This document shows positions 62,087 to 64,000 of a stretch of 64,000 bases of DNA, piece after piece. Source of the stretch: Erythrobacter sp. (lineage in GTDB: Bacteria > Pseudomonadota > Alphaproteobacteria > Sphingomonadales > Sphingomonadaceae); NCBI GenBank assembly GCA_009993605.1, contig JAACTB010000010.1, forward strand, positions 116,091 through 180,090, in the 5' to 3' direction. The translations under genes were made by a program, and so were the position numbers. The notes under the pieces were generated by a model. It did not search any database. It was not told the origin of the DNA and saw only the letters and a program-made list of their open reading frames with translations. Position 1 is the first letter of the stretch; the number at the start of each line of letters is the position of its first letter.

Positions 62087-64000
62087 ATGTCCGACGCCGA
62101 TCCCCAGCAATCAGAACAGCGCGATTATCGCGACACTGTCTTCCTGCCGAAGACCGACTTTCCCATGAAAGCGGGCCTTCCCCAGAAGGAGCCGGGCATT
62201 CTGGCCCGCTGGCAGGACGAGAACCTCTACGAAAAGCTGCGCGATACGCGGCGGGGCGCGGAGAAATTCATTCTCCATGACGGCCCGCCCTACGCCAATG
62301 GCGATATGCATATCGGCCATGCGCTGAATCGCATCCTCAAGGACATGGTGGTGCGCACGCAGGGCATGATGGGCAAGGACGCGCCCTTCGTGCCCGGCTG
62401 GGACTGCCACGGCCTGCCCATCGAATGGAAGGTCGAGGAACAGTACCGCAAGAAGAAGCGCGACAAGGACGACGTGCCGCGCGCCGAATTCCGTGCAGAA
62501 TGCCGCGACTACGCCGCGAAATGGGTCGACGTGCAGAAGGGCCAGCTCGAACGGCTCGGCCTGATGGCGGATTTCGCCCATCCCTATCTGACGATGCAGT
62601 TCGAAAGCGAAGCGACCATCGTTGCCGAGCTGATGAAGTTCGTCGAAGCCGGAAACCTCTATCGCGGCGCGAAGCCGGTGATGTGGAGCCCGGTCGAAAA
62701 GACCGCGCTGGCCGAAGCTGAGGTCGAATACGAGGACATCACGTCGACCCAGATCGATGTGGCGTTCGAGATCGTGGAATCGCCGATAGAAGAACTGGTC
62801 GGCGCGCACGCCGTGATCTGGACGACGACGCCGTGGACGATCCCGGTCAATCAGGCTTTCGCCTATGGGCCGGAGGTTGAGTACGAACTAGTCGGGTTCG
62901 GGGTTGGCAGCACCGGGTGGGGACCGCAAACCAAACCGTCTGACTTCCCCGGTATCAATCAACTCATGGTCGAGCGGTTTTTAATCGCAAAACCGCTGGT
63001 TCATGAATTTGCGAAGCGAATGTCCGCGACTTTAACAGAGCGGCTAAAGGAGTTTGGCGCTAATACCATTACGCTGGTGCCTCACGCAGAGGCCACAATC
63101 AAAGGCTCCAACCTCGCCGGAACGAAGGTCCGTCACTCGATGCACAAGCTGGGCGGCTTCTACGAAACGCTCCGCCCCATGCTGCCCGGCGATTTCGTCA
63201 CCACCGATAGCGGCACCGGCCTCGTCCACATGGCGCCCGATCATGGCGAGGACGATTTCGACCTGTGCAAGACGGTCGGCATCGAACCCGTCTTCGCGGT
63301 CATGGACGATGGGCGCTATCGCGACGACTGGCCGTGGCTGGGCGCGGGCGATTTGGATGCGGACGGCAAGGAGCGCCGCCGCGCGGTCATCAATCCGAAT
63401 TTCAACGCGCCGGACGGGCCGATCTGTTCGGACCTTCGTGACGCGGGCGCGCTGCTGAGCGCAAGCCAGGATTACCAGCACTCCTACCCGCATAGCTGGC
63501 GCTCCAAGGCGAAAGTCATCTATCGCTGCACGCCGCAATGGTTCGTGCCGATGGACCGTCCGCTCGAAGGCGTCGCGCCGCGCAAGGTGGACAACGAGCA
63601 GCGGTGGGAAGGCGAAGGCGGCGCGGTCGATCCCGCCGACGAGCAGACCAGCGAGCACACGCTGCGCAGCCTCGCGCTGAACGCCATCGGCGACACGCAA
63701 TTCGTCCCCGAACGCGGGCGCAACCGCATCCGTTCGATGGTGGAGGGGCGCCCGGACTGGGTGCTCAGCCGCCAGCGCGCCTGGGGCGTGCCGATCACGC
63801 TGTTCGTGCGGCAAGATGGCTCGTATCTCCAGGACCCGGCGGTCAACGCTCGGGTCGTCGCGGCGGTCGGCGAGGAAGGCGTCGACGCCTGGCGCGAGGA
63901 GCGCAAGGCGGAGTTCCTCGGTCCCGATCACGATCCCGACGAATACGAGATGGTCACCGACATTCTCGACGTCTGGTTCGATTCGGGCTGCACCCACGCC
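62087..64000 (+). CDS. ileS: Isoleucine-tRNA ligase, N-terminal part, cut by window edge
   Basis: The first 638 residues of the class I isoleucyl-tRNA synthetase are visible. HIGH is present in NGDMHIGHALNRILKDM near residue 78, then PGWDCHGLPIEWKVE. The editing (CP1) domain starts near residue 240 with WTTTPWTIPVNQAFAYG and contains TDSGTGLVHMAPDHGEDDF near 375. The stretch 62885-63115 within this domain has a visibly lower GC content and different codon choice, while the frame stays open. The C-terminal part with the KMSKS loop lies beyond base 64000. Confidence 0.96.
   Translation, partial: MSDADPQQSEQRDYRDTVFLPKTDFPMKAGLPQKEPGILARWQDENLYEKLRDTRRGAEKFILHDGPPYANGDMHIGHALNRILKDMVVRTQGMMGKDAPFVPGWDCHGLPIEWKVEEQYRKKKRDKDDVPRAEFRAECRDYAAKWVDVQKGQLERLGLMADFAHPYLTMQFESEATIVAELMKFVEAGNLYRGAKPVMWSPVEKTALAEAEVEYEDITSTQIDVAFEIVESPIEELVGAHAVIWTTTPWTIPVNQAFAYGPEVEYELVGFGVGSTGWGPQTKPSDFPGINQLMVERFLIAKPLVHEFAKRMSATLTERLKEFGANTITLVPHAEATIKGSNLAGTKVRHSMHKLGGFYETLRPMLPGDFVTTDSGTGLVHMAPDHGEDDFDLCKTVGIEPVFAVMDDGRYRDDWPWLGAGDLDADGKERRRAVINPNFNAPDGPICSDLRDAGALLSASQDYQHSYPHSWRSKAKVIYRCTPQWFVPMDRPLEGVAPRKVDNEQRWEGEGGAVDPADEQTSEHTLRSLALNAIGDTQFVPERGRNRIRSMVEGRPDWVLSRQRAWGVPITLFVRQDGSYLQDPAVNARVVAAVGEEGVDAWREERKAEFLGPDHDPDEYEMVTDILDVWFDSGCTHA

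Noticed and set aside
1-64000. CRISPR arrays, transposases, integrases or phage structural genes
   Set aside because: No regular repeat-spacer pattern and no protein with those signatures was found anywhere in the window.

Overview
The window reads as chromosome of a GC-rich alphaproteobacterium of the order Sphingomonadales, most likely an Erythrobacteraceae-type marine or freshwater heterotroph. The pointers are a MipZ division-positioning ATPase, a Rieske/cytochrome b/c1 complex, a class II fructose bisphosphatase, a fused CysNC, a multi-ExbD TonB system and a one-repeat YD mini-protein next to an RHS gene. The assignment is inference from gene content; no rRNA lies in the window.

Layout. 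1-1.6 kb: pheS (cut by the left edge), rplT and rpmI on the minus strand, with a terminator/attenuator hairpin before pheS. 1.75-4.1 kb: two short-chain dehydrogenases diverging from a microbial rhodopsin with a DTG motif and a helix-B histidine. 4.1-10.7 kb: hisN-like phosphatase, an AraC-type regulator, prs, glpX, a secreted protein, hom and a thioesterase. 10.8-16.1 kb: a secreted protein, then tonB-exbB-exbD-exbD, a terminator, a third exbD with its own operator-like palindrome, and a fourth ExbD-like frame that has lost the channel aspartate. 16.1-25 kb: an Lhr-type helicase, a DUF2059 protein, phosphomannomutase, a DnaJ-like protein, mipZ, panC, manA and manC (a GDP-mannose supply set).

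25-37.9 kb is the accessory part. A secreted one-repeat YD mini-protein precedes a 1369-residue secreted RHS protein whose AT-rich C-terminus is a phospholipase A2-like domain. A 71-residue two-helix membrane protein follows 14 bases later and is a candidate immunity protein. An AT-rich gap then leads into a tightly overlapping type IV secretion operon (virB3-B4-B6-B8-B9-B10-B11-B2) with no coupling protein, relaxase, VirB1, VirB5 or VirB7. A tRNA-Gly closes the block.

38-64 kb is housekeeping. It holds sulfate activation (cysD-cysNC-cysQ), an OmpA-like lipoprotein, a cation/proton antiporter, apt, the cytochrome bc1 genes petABC, pgeF and pepN, an epimerase-like gene, an EamA exporter, threonine aldolase, an acetyltransferase, two bacterial PH-domain proteins, an acyl-CoA dehydrogenase and tRNA-Thr. 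The rightward run gpmA, purE-purK-folA-ribF and ileS (cut by the right edge) ends the window. ileS carries an internal segment of different base composition in its editing domain.

The most notable items are the RHS-PLA2/immunity pair beside a stripped-down T4SS, the DTG-type rhodopsin, and the Asp-less ExbD paralogue.
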